A stretch of 28,809 bases of DNA, from contig WRNP01000008.1 of NCBI GenBank assembly GCA_009776515.1, forward strand, positions 1,797-30,605, in the 5' to 3' direction. Origin of the DNA: Dehalococcoidia bacterium (GTDB lineage Bacteria > Chloroflexota > Dehalococcoidia > Dehalococcoidales > UBA1222). Positions 1 to 7,535 of this stretch are shown piece after piece. The notes below the pieces were generated by a model that saw only the letters and a list, made by a program, of their open reading frames with translations, did no database searches and was not told the DNA's origin. Positions within the stretch are counted from its first letter, which is position 1. Each line of letters starts with the position of its first letter. A program made the position numbers and the translations under genes.

Positions 1-1456
1 CTACTGCATTGGCGTAGGAGAGCAGTAAGGCAAGGGCAGTGAGGGCAGCTGAGCCTATGGCGAAGCCCTTGCCTGTGGCTGCAGTGGTATTACCTAGCGC
101 GTCCAGCGCATCGGTGCGGTTGCGTACATCATGCGGCAAGCCAGACATTTCTGCCAAGCCCCCAGCGTTGTCAGCAACGGGACCATAGGCATCGGTGGCG
201 TTTTGAATGCCCAAGGTGGCAAGCATACCTATGCCAGCTACAGCTACGCCGTATACATCGGCGAATTTGTAGGCCAGGATGATTGCAATGGCTATGATAA
301 TGACTGGCGGTAGGGTACTCAAGAGTCCGGAGGCAAAGCCGCTGATGATGTTGGTGGCGGCACCTGTTTCTGAGGCCTTGGCAATGCCCAATACGGGTTT
401 GTAAGCGTAAGAGGTGAAGTAATTGGTGCTTTCGCCGATAAGCACGCCGGCTATTAGCCCGGCTAATATAGCCCAGAAGATGCCGAGGTCGGCATGTAGC
501 AGTTTTACGATGAGTAAAGCGGATGCGGCAGCAAGGATGGCGGCTATCCAAGTGCCGCGGCGAAGGGCGTTCAGAAGAGCCTTCATTTCTAGTTTCTCAC
601 CCACGCGTACCAAGAAGATGCCTATGATTGAGGCAATTATGCCGGAGGCAGCGATGAGCAGTGGGATCATCCATGCGGCGTGCATGTCTGGCACAAGGAG
701 CTTGCCTAGGGATGGCGAGAAAACAGCGATGGCACCCAAGGTGACGGTGGCGATAATAGCATCCACATAGGACTCGTAGAGGTCAGCGCCCATGCCAGCC
801 ACGTCACCTACGTTGTCGCCCACAAAATCAGCAATCACGGCGGCGTTGCGTGGATCATCCTCGGGGATGCCTTTCTCTACCTTTCCCACCAAGTCAGCAC
901 CCACATCGGCAGCCTTAGTGTAGATACCACCGCCAACGCGGGCGAAGACAGCCACCCCCGAAGCACCAAAGCCGAAAGCAGGGATGATTTTAAGAAAATC
1001 AGAGTTATCTTGAAAGGCAAAGAAGATGATGCATAGGCCTACAACGCCGATACTGACCGCTGAGAGCCCCATAACAGCTCCGGCACGGAATGAAACCCTG
1101 AGGCTTTGGTTGAGGCTTTTCTCGGCTGCTGTTGCGGTACGCGAATTAGCACGGGTGGCGATAGTCATGCCAATGAAGCCGGCAAGTGCTGAGGTTAGCG
1201 CGCCGAAGAGGAAAGTGGCAGCAACTGCCCAGCCCAGCGCTGGAATTACCCCCAATACAATGGAGACTATGGCTACAAAGATGCCCAATACGCGGTACTC
1301 GCGTCCCAGAAAAGCGAGTGCCCCCGCTCTAATGCCAGCGGAAATTTCGCGTATCTTAGCTTGTCCCTCTGATTGTTTGAGGACATAGGCCGCAAGCAGA
1401 GCGGCAACTATCAGTCCCCCTCCTCCGCATAGGAGCGCAATCAATACTTCGTTCAA
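1..1456 (-). CDS. hppA: Membrane-bound ion-translocating pyrophosphatase, K+-dependent type (3' end outside window)
   Basis: This integral membrane enzyme couples hydrolysis of pyrophosphate to Na+ and/or H+ export. The first 485 residues are visible and the gene runs off the left edge. The substrate-binding block is intact (DVGADLVGKVEKGIPEDDPRN, then ADFVGDNVGDVAGMGADLYE), followed later by DAYGPVADNAGG. The K+ determinant reads GNTTAATGKG, with Ala at residue 459 and Gly at 462, the pattern of K+-dependent enzymes. The helix-6 glutamate in ADLYESY is in the position found in Na+-pumping members, so Na+ or mixed Na+/H+ transport is possible. That is inference. The start is a TTG at 1456, chosen for the strong ribosome site CAGGAGG just upstream and the hydrophobic N-terminus. 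A second pyrophosphatase gene lies upstream on the same strand, with its own promoter and terminator. Confidence 0.95.
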   Translation of the reverse strand, partial: MNEVLIALLCGGGGLIVAALLAAYVLKQSEGQAKIREISAGIRAGALAFLGREYRVLGIFVAIVSIVLGVIPALGWAVAATFLFGALTSALAGFIGMTIATRANSRTATAAEKSLNQSLRVSFRAGAVMGLSAVSIGVVGLCIIFFAFQDNSDFLKIIPAFGFGASGVAVFARVGGGIYTKAADVGADLVGKVEKGIPEDDPRNAAVIADFVGDNVGDVAGMGADLYESYVDAIIATVTLGAIAVFSPSLGKLLVPDMHAAWMIPLLIAASGIIASIIGIFLVRVGEKLEMKALLNALRRGTWIAAILAAASALLIVKLLHADLGIFWAILAGLIAGVLIGESTNYFTSYAYKPVLGIAKASETGAATNIISGFASGLLSTLPPVIIIAIAIILAYKFADVYGVAVAGIGMLATLGIQNATDAYGPVADNAGGLAEMSGLPHDVRNRTDALDALGNTTAATGKGFAIGSAALTALALLLSYANAV

Positions 1457-1486
1457 AACGACCTCCTGCGAGTCTGTTGTCTACTC

Positions 1487-1515
1487 ATTCTACAGATTGG
1501 TTTATCTTTCCATAA
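1487..1515 (-). promoter_or_regulatory. Putative promoter of the partial pyrophosphatase gene
   Basis: On the minus strand a -35-like TTATGG (1510-1515) is separated by 17 bases from a -10 TAGAAT (1487-1492). The expected transcript start leaves a short leader that holds the AGGAGG ribosome site before the TTG codon. The -35 is only a partial match. Confidence 0.5.
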
Positions 1516-1850
1516 CTGCACTGGCTTCTGACTGAAGCTACCGCCGTCAACGAGTTCTGGCCGATGAACTAGGTCTAAAGGTTACAATAAAACCCACCTT
1601 TGGCTGGGTATGCTTTTCGGTATTCGTTGGCTTAGAGCAAATCAAAATGCTCACGATGTTGCCTAACCGATATCGCTCATAGTTATTGGGGCGATCATCA
1701 GGCCGCTATGATTTTCAGAGAAAATCCCCGCGACCCTTTTAGTAGCCATGCCCCGCTTGCCCGATATTTCACTTTTGTTACTCGGTGGCGCTACCTATTT
1801 GTCTTGCGGAAGTATACCTTGGAACAAGAGTGTTCGCAAGTCGCGATCAC
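1516..1850. other. Intergenic stretch without recognisable gene
   Basis: This is the gap between the two pyrophosphatase genes. It holds no convincing coding frame: a 65-codon plus-strand frame at 1708-1905 has no ribosome site and runs through the terminator. I see no tRNA and no repeat array. The only supported elements lie at its ends, a minus-strand promoter and a minus-strand terminator. Confidence 0.5.
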
Positions 1851-1887
1851 GAAAAAGAGAAGAGGGAGTCTGGAGGAAGCTCCCTCT
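1851..1887 (-). terminator. Rho-independent terminator of hppA (1924-4173)
   Basis: AGAGGGAG (1861-1868) and CTCCCTCT (1880-1887) form a perfect 8-bp stem with an 11-base loop. Read on the minus strand, the stem is followed by TCTCTTTTTC. It lies about 37 bases past the stop codon of the upstream pyrophosphatase gene, so it should separate the two pyrophosphatase transcripts. Confidence 0.8.
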
Positions 1888-1923
1888 CATAGAATGCACT
1901 TGTAGTCGTGATTATTAAGCTTT

Positions 1924-4173
1924 TTATCCCTCGTCGCTGTCATTGCGTCCGAAAGTAGTTTGGCGGCGGGAGTACCACAGAGAGGCGATGATGATGAGCA
2001 TGCCCACCACGATTACGGTGATGGACAGGGCATCAAAGCCACGGTCCTCAAACTGACCACCTACAGAGACTACCATGAGCGAGGCCGCCAACACCGAGAC
2101 TAAGTTGATGACTTTGATCAGTGGGTTTAGGGCTGGGCCGGCGGTGTCTTTCAGGGGATCGCCCACTGTGTCGCCTACAACACTGGCCTTGTGGGCATCA
2201 CTGCCTTTGCCGCCATATAGCCCATCCTCAATGGTCTTTTTGGCATTGTCCCAGGCTCCGCCTGCATTCGACATAAAGACGGCGAGCAGTTGTCCGACCA
2301 GAATGACACCTGCCAGGAAGCCGGCTAGGGCTTCTAGGCCGAAGAGAAAGCCAACGACAATGGGCGAAATAATGGCCAACAAGGCAGGAGTGAGGAGCTC
2401 TTTCTGTGCTGCGCTGGTGCAGATATCCACCACGCGTCCGTAGTCAGGGTCGGCGGTGCCTTCCCAGATACCCTTGACGTGTTTAAACTGGTAGCGCACT
2501 TCGTTCACAATATAGTACGCGGCACGCCCAACGGCGTTGATGGTGAGGGATGAGAAGAGCATGGGTATGGCTCCGCCAATAAGAAAGCATACGAAAACTT
2601 TCCATTGGATGAGATTGATAGTCTCAAGCTTGAAGTCTGCGTAGAAAGCGGCAAAGAGAGCTACCGCTGCGAGCACGGCCGAGGCTATAGCGATGCCCTT
2701 GGTGATGGCCTTGGTGGTATTCCCCACCGCATCTAAGTCAGCGAGGGTCTGGCGGGCTTTGGGTTCAAGTCCGGCCATTTCGCCGATGCCATTGGCGTTA
2801 TCGGAGACAGGGCCGAAAGCATCCATGGAGATATTGTTGCCCGTGAGGGTGAGTTGTCCGATACCGCAAAGGGCTACGCCGTAGAAGATGTAAAGAATAG
2901 TGTTACCATCATCGCCGCTCCAGATGATGGCCGAGGCGATGATGGAAAGTGCGATAACAACAATGGAAACCACCGATGATTCATAGCCAAAGCCTAAACC
3001 AGAGAGGATAGTTGTGGCTGCACCGGTCTTGGTATTCTGGGCGACCTCTTTCACGGGCTTCTTATCGGTACCAGTATAGTAGTCGGTGATGTAATTGATG
3101 GCTATGGCGAGTAGCACGCCCACAGAGGTTGCCAAGAAGAAACGCCAGTCGTGGCAATAGAAATAGGAGAATAGGGCAAAAGAGGCCACCGACATGACGG
3201 CGGCCAGCCAGTAGCCGCGATGTATAGCTTTCATGGCGTTCTCGCCGTCACGCAGGGCACGCACTGAGTATGTGGAGATGATAGACGAAAATACCCCGGC
3301 GGCGCGCACGAGCAGGGGGAAGATAATCCAATAGAGCTCACCACCTCTAATATTGGTTATCAATACACCTAGGATCATGGCGGAGACGATGGTCACCTCA
3401 TATGACTCAAAGATATCAGCAGCCATGCCGGCGCAGTCGCCCACGTTGTCGCCAACCAAATCAGCAACAACAGCAGCGTTGCGCGGGTCATCTTCGGGGA
3501 TGCCCTTCTCGATCTTGCCTACCAGATCAGCGCCCACGTCAGCGGCTTTGGTGTAGATGCCACCGCCCACGCGCATGAAAAGGGCGATTAGAGTGCCGCC
3601 GAAGCCGAAGCCCACTAGCACGAGGGGAGCGTCTTTGAAGAAGATGAGGAATATTAAGGTGCCGCCAAGGAGGCCAAGGCCATCGGTTAGCATGCCGGTG
3701 ATAGTGCCGGTGCGATAGGCAATTTGGAGAGCCTTGGCGAAACTTGTGCGCGCTGCTTGCGCTACGCGGATGTTGCCGCGGAGTGCCATGTTCATGCCGA
3801 TGAAACCTACGAGCGCCGAGAAGAGCGCGCCCATGAGGAATCCGGCTGCACGCCCCAGGCCGATTAACCAAGCGGGGTTGCCGTAGGCCGAAGTGTCACC
3901 GGCAAACCAGCCGGTGGCGAAGACGAAAATGGTGAGAATGATGATAAGTAAAAGAATAGTGCGAAACTGGCGCAGGAGATAGGCGTTGCCGCCCTTTCGG
4001 ATAGCACCTGCGATGTGCTTCATCTTCTCCGTGCCCTCCGGCTCACGAAGGATTTGCCGGGTGAGTAGCCATGCATAGATGAGTCCAATGATAGCAATGG
4101 CGATGACGCCGATGATGGCCACTTTCTCAAAAGTGGAGGCTACCCGGAAGCTTTCGAACAGGGTGATGTTCAT
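1924..4173 (-). CDS. hppA: Membrane-bound proton-translocating pyrophosphatase, K+-independent type
   Basis: A complete 749-residue membrane pyrophosphatase that hydrolyses cytoplasmic pyrophosphate and pumps protons. About 16 hydrophobic segments are expected and many are evident. The catalytic signatures are present: DVGADLVGKIEKGIPEDDPRN, VGDNVGDCAGMAADIFESYE, DAFGPVSDNANG and, near the C-terminus, GDTVGDPLKDTAGPALNPLIK. The K+ site reads GNTTKAITKG, with Lys at residue 488 and Thr at 491. In this family a lysine there replaces the K+ ion, so the enzyme should be K+-independent and probably an H+ pump. The start is supported by CAGGAGAG five bases upstream. A near-consensus promoter precedes it and a terminator follows it. 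It differs clearly from its downstream paralog, which looks K+-dependent. Confidence 0.97.
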   Translation of the reverse strand: MNITLFESFRVASTFEKVAIIGVIAIAIIGLIYAWLLTRQILREPEGTEKMKHIAGAIRKGGNAYLLRQFRTILLLIIILTIFVFATGWFAGDTSAYGNPAWLIGLGRAAGFLMGALFSALVGFIGMNMALRGNIRVAQAARTSFAKALQIAYRTGTITGMLTDGLGLLGGTLIFLIFFKDAPLVLVGFGFGGTLIALFMRVGGGIYTKAADVGADLVGKIEKGIPEDDPRNAAVVADLVGDNVGDCAGMAADIFESYEVTIVSAMILGVLITNIRGGELYWIIFPLLVRAAGVFSSIISTYSVRALRDGENAMKAIHRGYWLAAVMSVASFALFSYFYCHDWRFFLATSVGVLLAIAINYITDYYTGTDKKPVKEVAQNTKTGAATTILSGLGFGYESSVVSIVVIALSIIASAIIWSGDDGNTILYIFYGVALCGIGQLTLTGNNISMDAFGPVSDNANGIGEMAGLEPKARQTLADLDAVGNTTKAITKGIAIASAVLAAVALFAAFYADFKLETINLIQWKVFVCFLIGGAIPMLFSSLTINAVGRAAYYIVNEVRYQFKHVKGIWEGTADPDYGRVVDICTSAAQKELLTPALLAIISPIVVGFLFGLEALAGFLAGVILVGQLLAVFMSNAGGAWDNAKKTIEDGLYGGKGSDAHKASVVGDTVGDPLKDTAGPALNPLIKVINLVSVLAASLMVVSVGGQFEDRGFDALSITVIVVGMLIIIASLWYSRRQTTFGRNDSDEG

Positions 4174-4214
4174 TTTTCTCTCCTGAAAACAGCCTTGCTT
4201 TATGTTAGCGCCAA

Positions 4215-4243
4215 ATTGTAATAGGCAATGGTCTTTCTGTCAA
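4215..4243 (-). promoter_or_regulatory. Strong promoter of hppA (1924-4173)
   Basis: The minus strand carries a perfect -35 TTGACA (4238-4243), a 17-base spacer and a -10 TACAAT (4215-4220). The predicted leader is about 35 bases and includes the ribosome site. This is one of the best sigma-70-type matches in the window. Confidence 0.8.
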
Positions 4244-4287
4244 ACTACCTGCGGGCGGTGCCTGGGTATCGGCTAGGTCAGCGGTTG

Positions 4288-4316
4288 TTGACGCATGCAT
4301 TTCCTAGCGCTATCCT
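4288..4316 (+). promoter_or_regulatory. Promoter of the cobJ-like gene, close against the start codon
   Basis: TTGACG (4288-4293), a 17-base spacer and TATCCT (4311-4316). A transcript starting about 7 bases past the -10 box would begin at about 4323, only 2-4 bases before the ATG at 4326, so the mRNA would be nearly leaderless. It is divergent from the hppA promoter, with 44 bases between the two -35 boxes. Confidence 0.65.
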
Positions 4317-4325
4317 AAGGCCATT

Positions 4326-5069
4326 ATGACAGGCACTGTCTATCTAATTGGCCTTGGGCCAGGGGGCGTTGCTTATCTTACACCTGAGGCGCGTAACAGC
4401 CTGAAAGGGGTCGATGTTGTTATCGGCCACGCAAGCAACCTGAGGCAAGTGGGTCGCCTTGTTCGTGACAAAGAGATACATGCTCTGGAACGCAACCCGT
4501 TGGAGCGCGCTTGTTTAGCTGCGACTCGGGCTGGCGAGGGGCACAATGTGGCTATCGTAAGCTTGGGTCACCCTGGCATCTATGCCATCGCCAGTACTTT
4601 CTTCAGCTATCTCAAGGAAAATGGCCTGGATATCCCAGTGGTCGTTGTACCAGGCTTGACACTTGGGGACTACGTTGCTGCTAAGCTGGGCTCACCATTG
4701 GGAGCTGACCATGCCGTAATATCTCTGGCTGATCGGGCTGGCCATTGGAGGGATATCAAAGCGAGGCTCGTAGCAGCGCTTGTAGCAGATTTAGTTATCG
4801 TCATTTACAACCCGCGAGGTAAGCTGGGGGCTAGCCGTCTCCAGCACGTAATCACGCTGGCCCTTCTTGTACGCCCCGGGGAGACGCCGGTCGGGCTGGT
4901 AACAGATGCGGCCAGCCTCCGGGAAAAGGTCAGCGTATCACCTCTCGCTATGTTGAATAGCAGGGATATTAAGGCCAATACCCTGCTGGTGATTGGTAGC
5001 CGCGCAAGTTTTATCTACCGGGGCAAAATGATTACCCCGCGTACCTACCGATTGGGGGTAGGGTACTAA
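4326..5069 (+). CDS. cobJ: CobJ/CbiH-like precorrin-3B C17-methyltransferase (divergent)
   Basis: A 247-residue tetrapyrrole methylase-fold protein. CobJ/CbiH enzymes methylate C17 and contract the corrin ring using S-adenosylmethionine in cobalamin synthesis. The family pattern is clear: GLGPG (residues 9-13), TPEA, VVPGLT (107-112), SPLGADHAVISLAD, IYNPRGK, RPGETPVGLV and, near the C-terminus, KMITPRTY. Two normally conserved stretches differ. The usual SGDPGIYGMA-type loop reads SLGHPGIYAIA (79-89), and the GY after the first strand reads GH. The gene is alone, with no other cobalamin gene in the window, so it may be a specialised or altered paralog. The spacing from promoter to ATG suggests a leaderless mRNA, with only a weak AAGG nearby. 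Confidence 0.8.
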   Translation: MTGTVYLIGLGPGGVAYLTPEARNSLKGVDVVIGHASNLRQVGRLVRDKEIHALERNPLERACLAATRAGEGHNVAIVSLGHPGIYAIASTFFSYLKENGLDIPVVVVPGLTLGDYVAAKLGSPLGADHAVISLADRAGHWRDIKARLVAALVADLVIVIYNPRGKLGASRLQHVITLALLVRPGETPVGLVTDAASLREKVSVSPLAMLNSRDIKANTLLVIGSRASFIYRGKMITPRTYRLGVGY

Positions 5070-5174
5070 CTTAAGGGAATCACCAAAAACCTCTGTTTGG
5101 CAGAAAGGGTAGGGTCTGATTCATGCCAAATTTTACTGAATCCTACGCCTACCCCGACTGCGGCGTGAGTTATC

Positions 5175-5236
5175 AGGGGTTCTCTAAAGAAAAAGAGGCA
5201 TCCGATTTGACCAGATAGTACACTCGGATAACCCCT
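5175..5236 (-). terminator. Nested stem-loop structure, possible terminator
   Basis: AGGGGTT (5175-5181) pairs with AACCCCT (5230-5236), and ATCCGA (5200-5205) pairs with TCGGAT (5224-5229). The right arms are contiguous. The left arms are separated by 18 bases that could themselves fold as CTCT/AGAG. Read on the minus strand, the inner hairpin is followed by GCCTCTTTTTCTTT, which fits termination of the 408-residue gene that ends at 5283. The outer arm makes it more elaborate than a plain terminator. The rest of the 213-base convergent gap shows nothing recognisable. Confidence 0.45.
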
Positions 5237-5282
5237 CCTTCTTGAGAGATGACCGCAACTTTTAGATCGCTTGAAACCTGGC

Positions 5283-6509
5283 TTATTTGTCACCCGTGGT
5301 GGGCTTTTGTCCTGCCAGCGCCTCCACGATAGAATCGAGCATCTTGAAATCATAGCCCGCATGGATGATGTGGATACACGGTTCAGGATTTGATGGCGGT
5401 ACTTGTTCCTGGATGGTTTGCGGCGCGGCCAGAGCGTCGTCACCAGCGATGATACCTACAGGCGTTTCTTGGGGGGTGGTTACCGGCGACTTGGGCATGA
5501 TTTCGTTGTATGCTTCGGCGGGTGGTGCGGTACGGCAAATGATGTAGCATCCCAAACGCGGTTTCAGCGCGGCGACGTGACGTTGCGCAAGCTCTAGCCC
5601 TCCTTTCTCATACCAACCGTCGGCCTCTTCAATTTCTACAATGAGATCGGGGCGTGCTACCCAGGCGTAATCAGCCACCAGATTAAGATCGGCAACATCG
5701 TCTGCGGCATAAACCAGAAGATCTGGCCAGAGCCGTGCACGGCCGAACTCTGCAACCAAGGATTTGATGTTGAACCACTCCATACGCTCGCTCCTGCCCC
5801 GAGCACGCCACCAAGCTTCAGCAAAGTCGGTATGAATAGCCACGTAGCGTCCTAAGCGCTGGGCATGGAAGAGGGTGCGAGGGGTGATGAAGTTTGTGAT
5901 GGAGCTACCATCAAAAGCAATGCTCTTAGATTCCGTGACTGTATCTACCAACTCTTCGTGCATGCCGGGGGTGACAGAGTTTCCGCCAACCTCGCTGTCG
6001 GTGTGGAAGTCACGGGACTTGGAGAGATAATTTTTGTCCGGTTGCAAGTGAGCTAATAGCCCAAGCACTGTCCAACACTCGTAGCCGTGGCGGAAATAGT
6101 CCCTAAAGACATCATCAATAAGTCGGATGGTGTTCTCAACGAAAGTCTGCTCACTGAGCTTCCCACGGATTAGATTGAAGACGGGGTCAAAGAGGGAGCG
6201 CATGAGGCCGTTGATCGGATCTTGCAAGAACCAGTTGACGGCGGCGCGGACGTTGATGGCCTCCAAGCCACTTGCAGCGATGGCCTCTTTGTAAACTTGG
6301 GCAAACTCCCTTGAGAGTTCGTAGCCTTTCTCCAGCGAGGACGGGAAATTGTCCTTGAGAAAGTCTGTGCGCACATTGTCGAATCGGCGGTAGAACTCCG
6401 GACGTACATCCCCCGGGATAGAAATACAGTTCCCCGAGATTTCGATCGCAGGGTTGTCCTTGATGAATTCCTTAAGATGGGCGAATGAGCCTTGCCAGGT
6501 GCTAGCCAT
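5283..6509 (-). CDS. Uncharacterised 408-residue protein
   Basis: I do not recognise the family. The protein is soluble, with no signal peptide and no membrane segment. The N-terminal half (about residues 1-200) is rich in charged helices, for example KDNFPSSLEKGYELSREF. A region near residues 265-340 alternates hydrophobic strands with acidic turns: WPDLLVYAADD, then RPDLIVEIEEADGWYEKGG and LGCYIICRT. That layout is reminiscent of a nuclease-like alpha/beta core, but no full PD-(D/E)XK motif can be pointed to. A Pro/Ala/Gln-rich linker follows (about 345-380), then a short helical tail. The ATG at 6509 is supported by AGGAGG ten bases upstream and by a promoter. It is monocistronic, flanked by a convergent gene and by the xdhC remnant. 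Confidence 0.75.
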   Translation of the reverse strand: MASTWQGSFAHLKEFIKDNPAIEISGNCISIPGDVRPEFYRRFDNVRTDFLKDNFPSSLEKGYELSREFAQVYKEAIAASGLEAINVRAAVNWFLQDPINGLMRSLFDPVFNLIRGKLSEQTFVENTIRLIDDVFRDYFRHGYECWTVLGLLAHLQPDKNYLSKSRDFHTDSEVGGNSVTPGMHEELVDTVTESKSIAFDGSSITNFITPRTLFHAQRLGRYVAIHTDFAEAWWRARGRSERMEWFNIKSLVAEFGRARLWPDLLVYAADDVADLNLVADYAWVARPDLIVEIEEADGWYEKGGLELAQRHVAALKPRLGCYIICRTAPPAEAYNEIMPKSPVTTPQETPVGIIAGDDALAAPQTIQEQVPPSNPEPCIHIIHAGYDFKMLDSIVEALAGQKPTTGDK

Positions 6510-6540
6510 AAACGATGTTCCTCCTGTAATGGTTTAACTG

Positions 6541-6557
6541 GGTTGCGGAGTGCAACC
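6541..6557 (-). promoter_or_regulatory. Small hairpin in the 5' leader of the 408-residue gene
   Basis: GGTTGC and GCAACC form a 6-bp stem with a 5-base loop, between the -10 box and the ribosome site. It could influence leader folding. No known riboswitch is recognised. Confidence 0.3.
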
Positions 6558-6567
6558 ATCCCTTTAA

Positions 6568-6595
6568 ATTATATTTATCGTCGAGGGATTTGCAA
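6568..6595 (-). promoter_or_regulatory. Promoter of the 408-residue gene
   Basis: On the minus strand TTGCAA (6590-6595), a 16-base spacer and a perfect TATAAT (6568-6573). The predicted leader is about 50 bases and contains the hairpin at 6541-6557 and the AGGAGG ribosome site. Confidence 0.65.
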
Positions 6596-6604
6596 CTCAA
6601 TGCT

Positions 6605-6666
6605 CAGTGCACTGTAGATAGTCTATACATAACGATGGAATGACAAGGTACTATAACCTCGTTATG
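6605..6666. repeat. Palindrome and inverted repeat upstream of the 408-residue gene
   Basis: A perfect 10-base palindrome CAGTGCACTG lies at 6605-6614. An 8-base inverted repeat CATAACGA (6628-6635) / TCGTTATG (6659-6666) follows with a 23-base loop. They lie between the xdhC remnant and the promoter at 6568-6595 and could be operator sites or a weak terminator. No function is assigned. Confidence 0.3.
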
Positions 6667-6717
6667 GATGTCGTTACTTGCATGGCAAACCATAGACTGG
6701 GCATTGCAGATGGTTGC

Positions 6718-7502
6718 CTATGGACGTTGCTCATGCGGTGGCGAGCTGCGGACACGGATCATCTCGCTGGAGATGCTGGCGGCGATTTCCTCTGGCGTCT
6801 GGGCACGGGTGTGGAGTCCGATAGAGGCGTGTACGCGAGCAAGATCGTCTTGGGCGAAGAAGCTTTTGCCGTGAGGTGGCTAAAGACGGTGTCGTTTTTG
6901 TCCTTGCTGCCAATCATGTCTGTGTAGTTGGCGGGCATCTTGAGGGCGCTTTCCAGCGCCACCTCATTGCCCTCTGTGTTCGTGGAGATGATGACGACGA
7001 TACTCCCCGTTGATACTTTTAGCTTGTCAAAAGCAGTCTCAAAGTCGGAGACGATCACCACTGTTGCCTCAGGGAAGTGCGCGGCGGTAGCATATTCTGG
7101 GCGAATATCAACAACCACTCTGAGGTCGGTAAGGGCGGCCATTCTAGCGAGGGGTATACCGATGGCCTGCGCCGAAGATAAAGAGGCGCGGCGCGCATGA
7201 TCGGTTCGATAAAGATCTCGGTATCGCAGTCGCAGATCATACCCAGCTTGCCCTGTGGGTTGAGATGATGCGCTATCTTATTGGCCTTTACGGTATCTAT
7301 GCTCCTTAAGGCCTCTTGGATGACATGTTTCTCAATATTGTCGCCGCCAATGGTACCTATGATGCGCTTGTTACTATAGACCAGCGCCTGGACTCCCTCC
7401 TTGCGAGGGGGTGAAGCCCTCAGCGGAGATTATGGTAGCTTAAGAGGCATCTTCACTGGCTTCGGCTAAGCGGACTATCTCGCGGTAGATATCGCAGTGC
7501 AT
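6718..7502 (-). pseudogene. xdhC: xdhC-like gene, broken by a stop codon and several frameshifts
   Basis: XdhC/CoxF-family proteins bind molybdenum cofactor and help insert it, with the terminal sulfur, into xanthine dehydrogenase-type hydroxylases. Fragments of the family can be read in all three minus-strand frames. From ATG 7502: DIYREIVRLAEASEDAS, then an in-frame TAA at 7440-7442. Next ATIISAEGFTP, a one-base shift in a run of five C/G at 7407-7411, then SNKRIIGTIGGDNIEKHV and NPQGKLGMICDCDTE. Another shift follows, then FIFGAGH, then a two-base loss near 7160, then PLARMAALTDLRVVVDIRPEY and ANYTDMIGSKDKN. A shift near 6865 leads to ARVHASIGLHTRAQTPEEI, ending at TAG 6718. The gene lies 33 bases downstream of yqeC, its expected partner. 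All neighbouring genes read cleanly, which argues against general sequencing error. Confidence 0.88.
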
Positions 7503-7535
7503 GTGCCACCCTTGATGGTTTTAAACTCGGATGCG

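Noticed and set aside
171..551. A 126-codon minus-strand frame rich in Arg and His
   Set aside because: It is a shadow of the partial pyrophosphatase in another frame and has no family features.
5040..5068. A hairpin GTACCTACC/GGTAGGGTAC at the end of the cobJ-like gene as a terminator
   Set aside because: It lies inside the coding region, has a bulge and is not followed by a T run.
5066..5443. A 125-codon minus-strand frame over the convergent gap and the end of the 408-residue gene
   Set aside because: It overlaps the better-supported 408-residue frame, has no ribosome site, and runs through a structured intergenic repeat.
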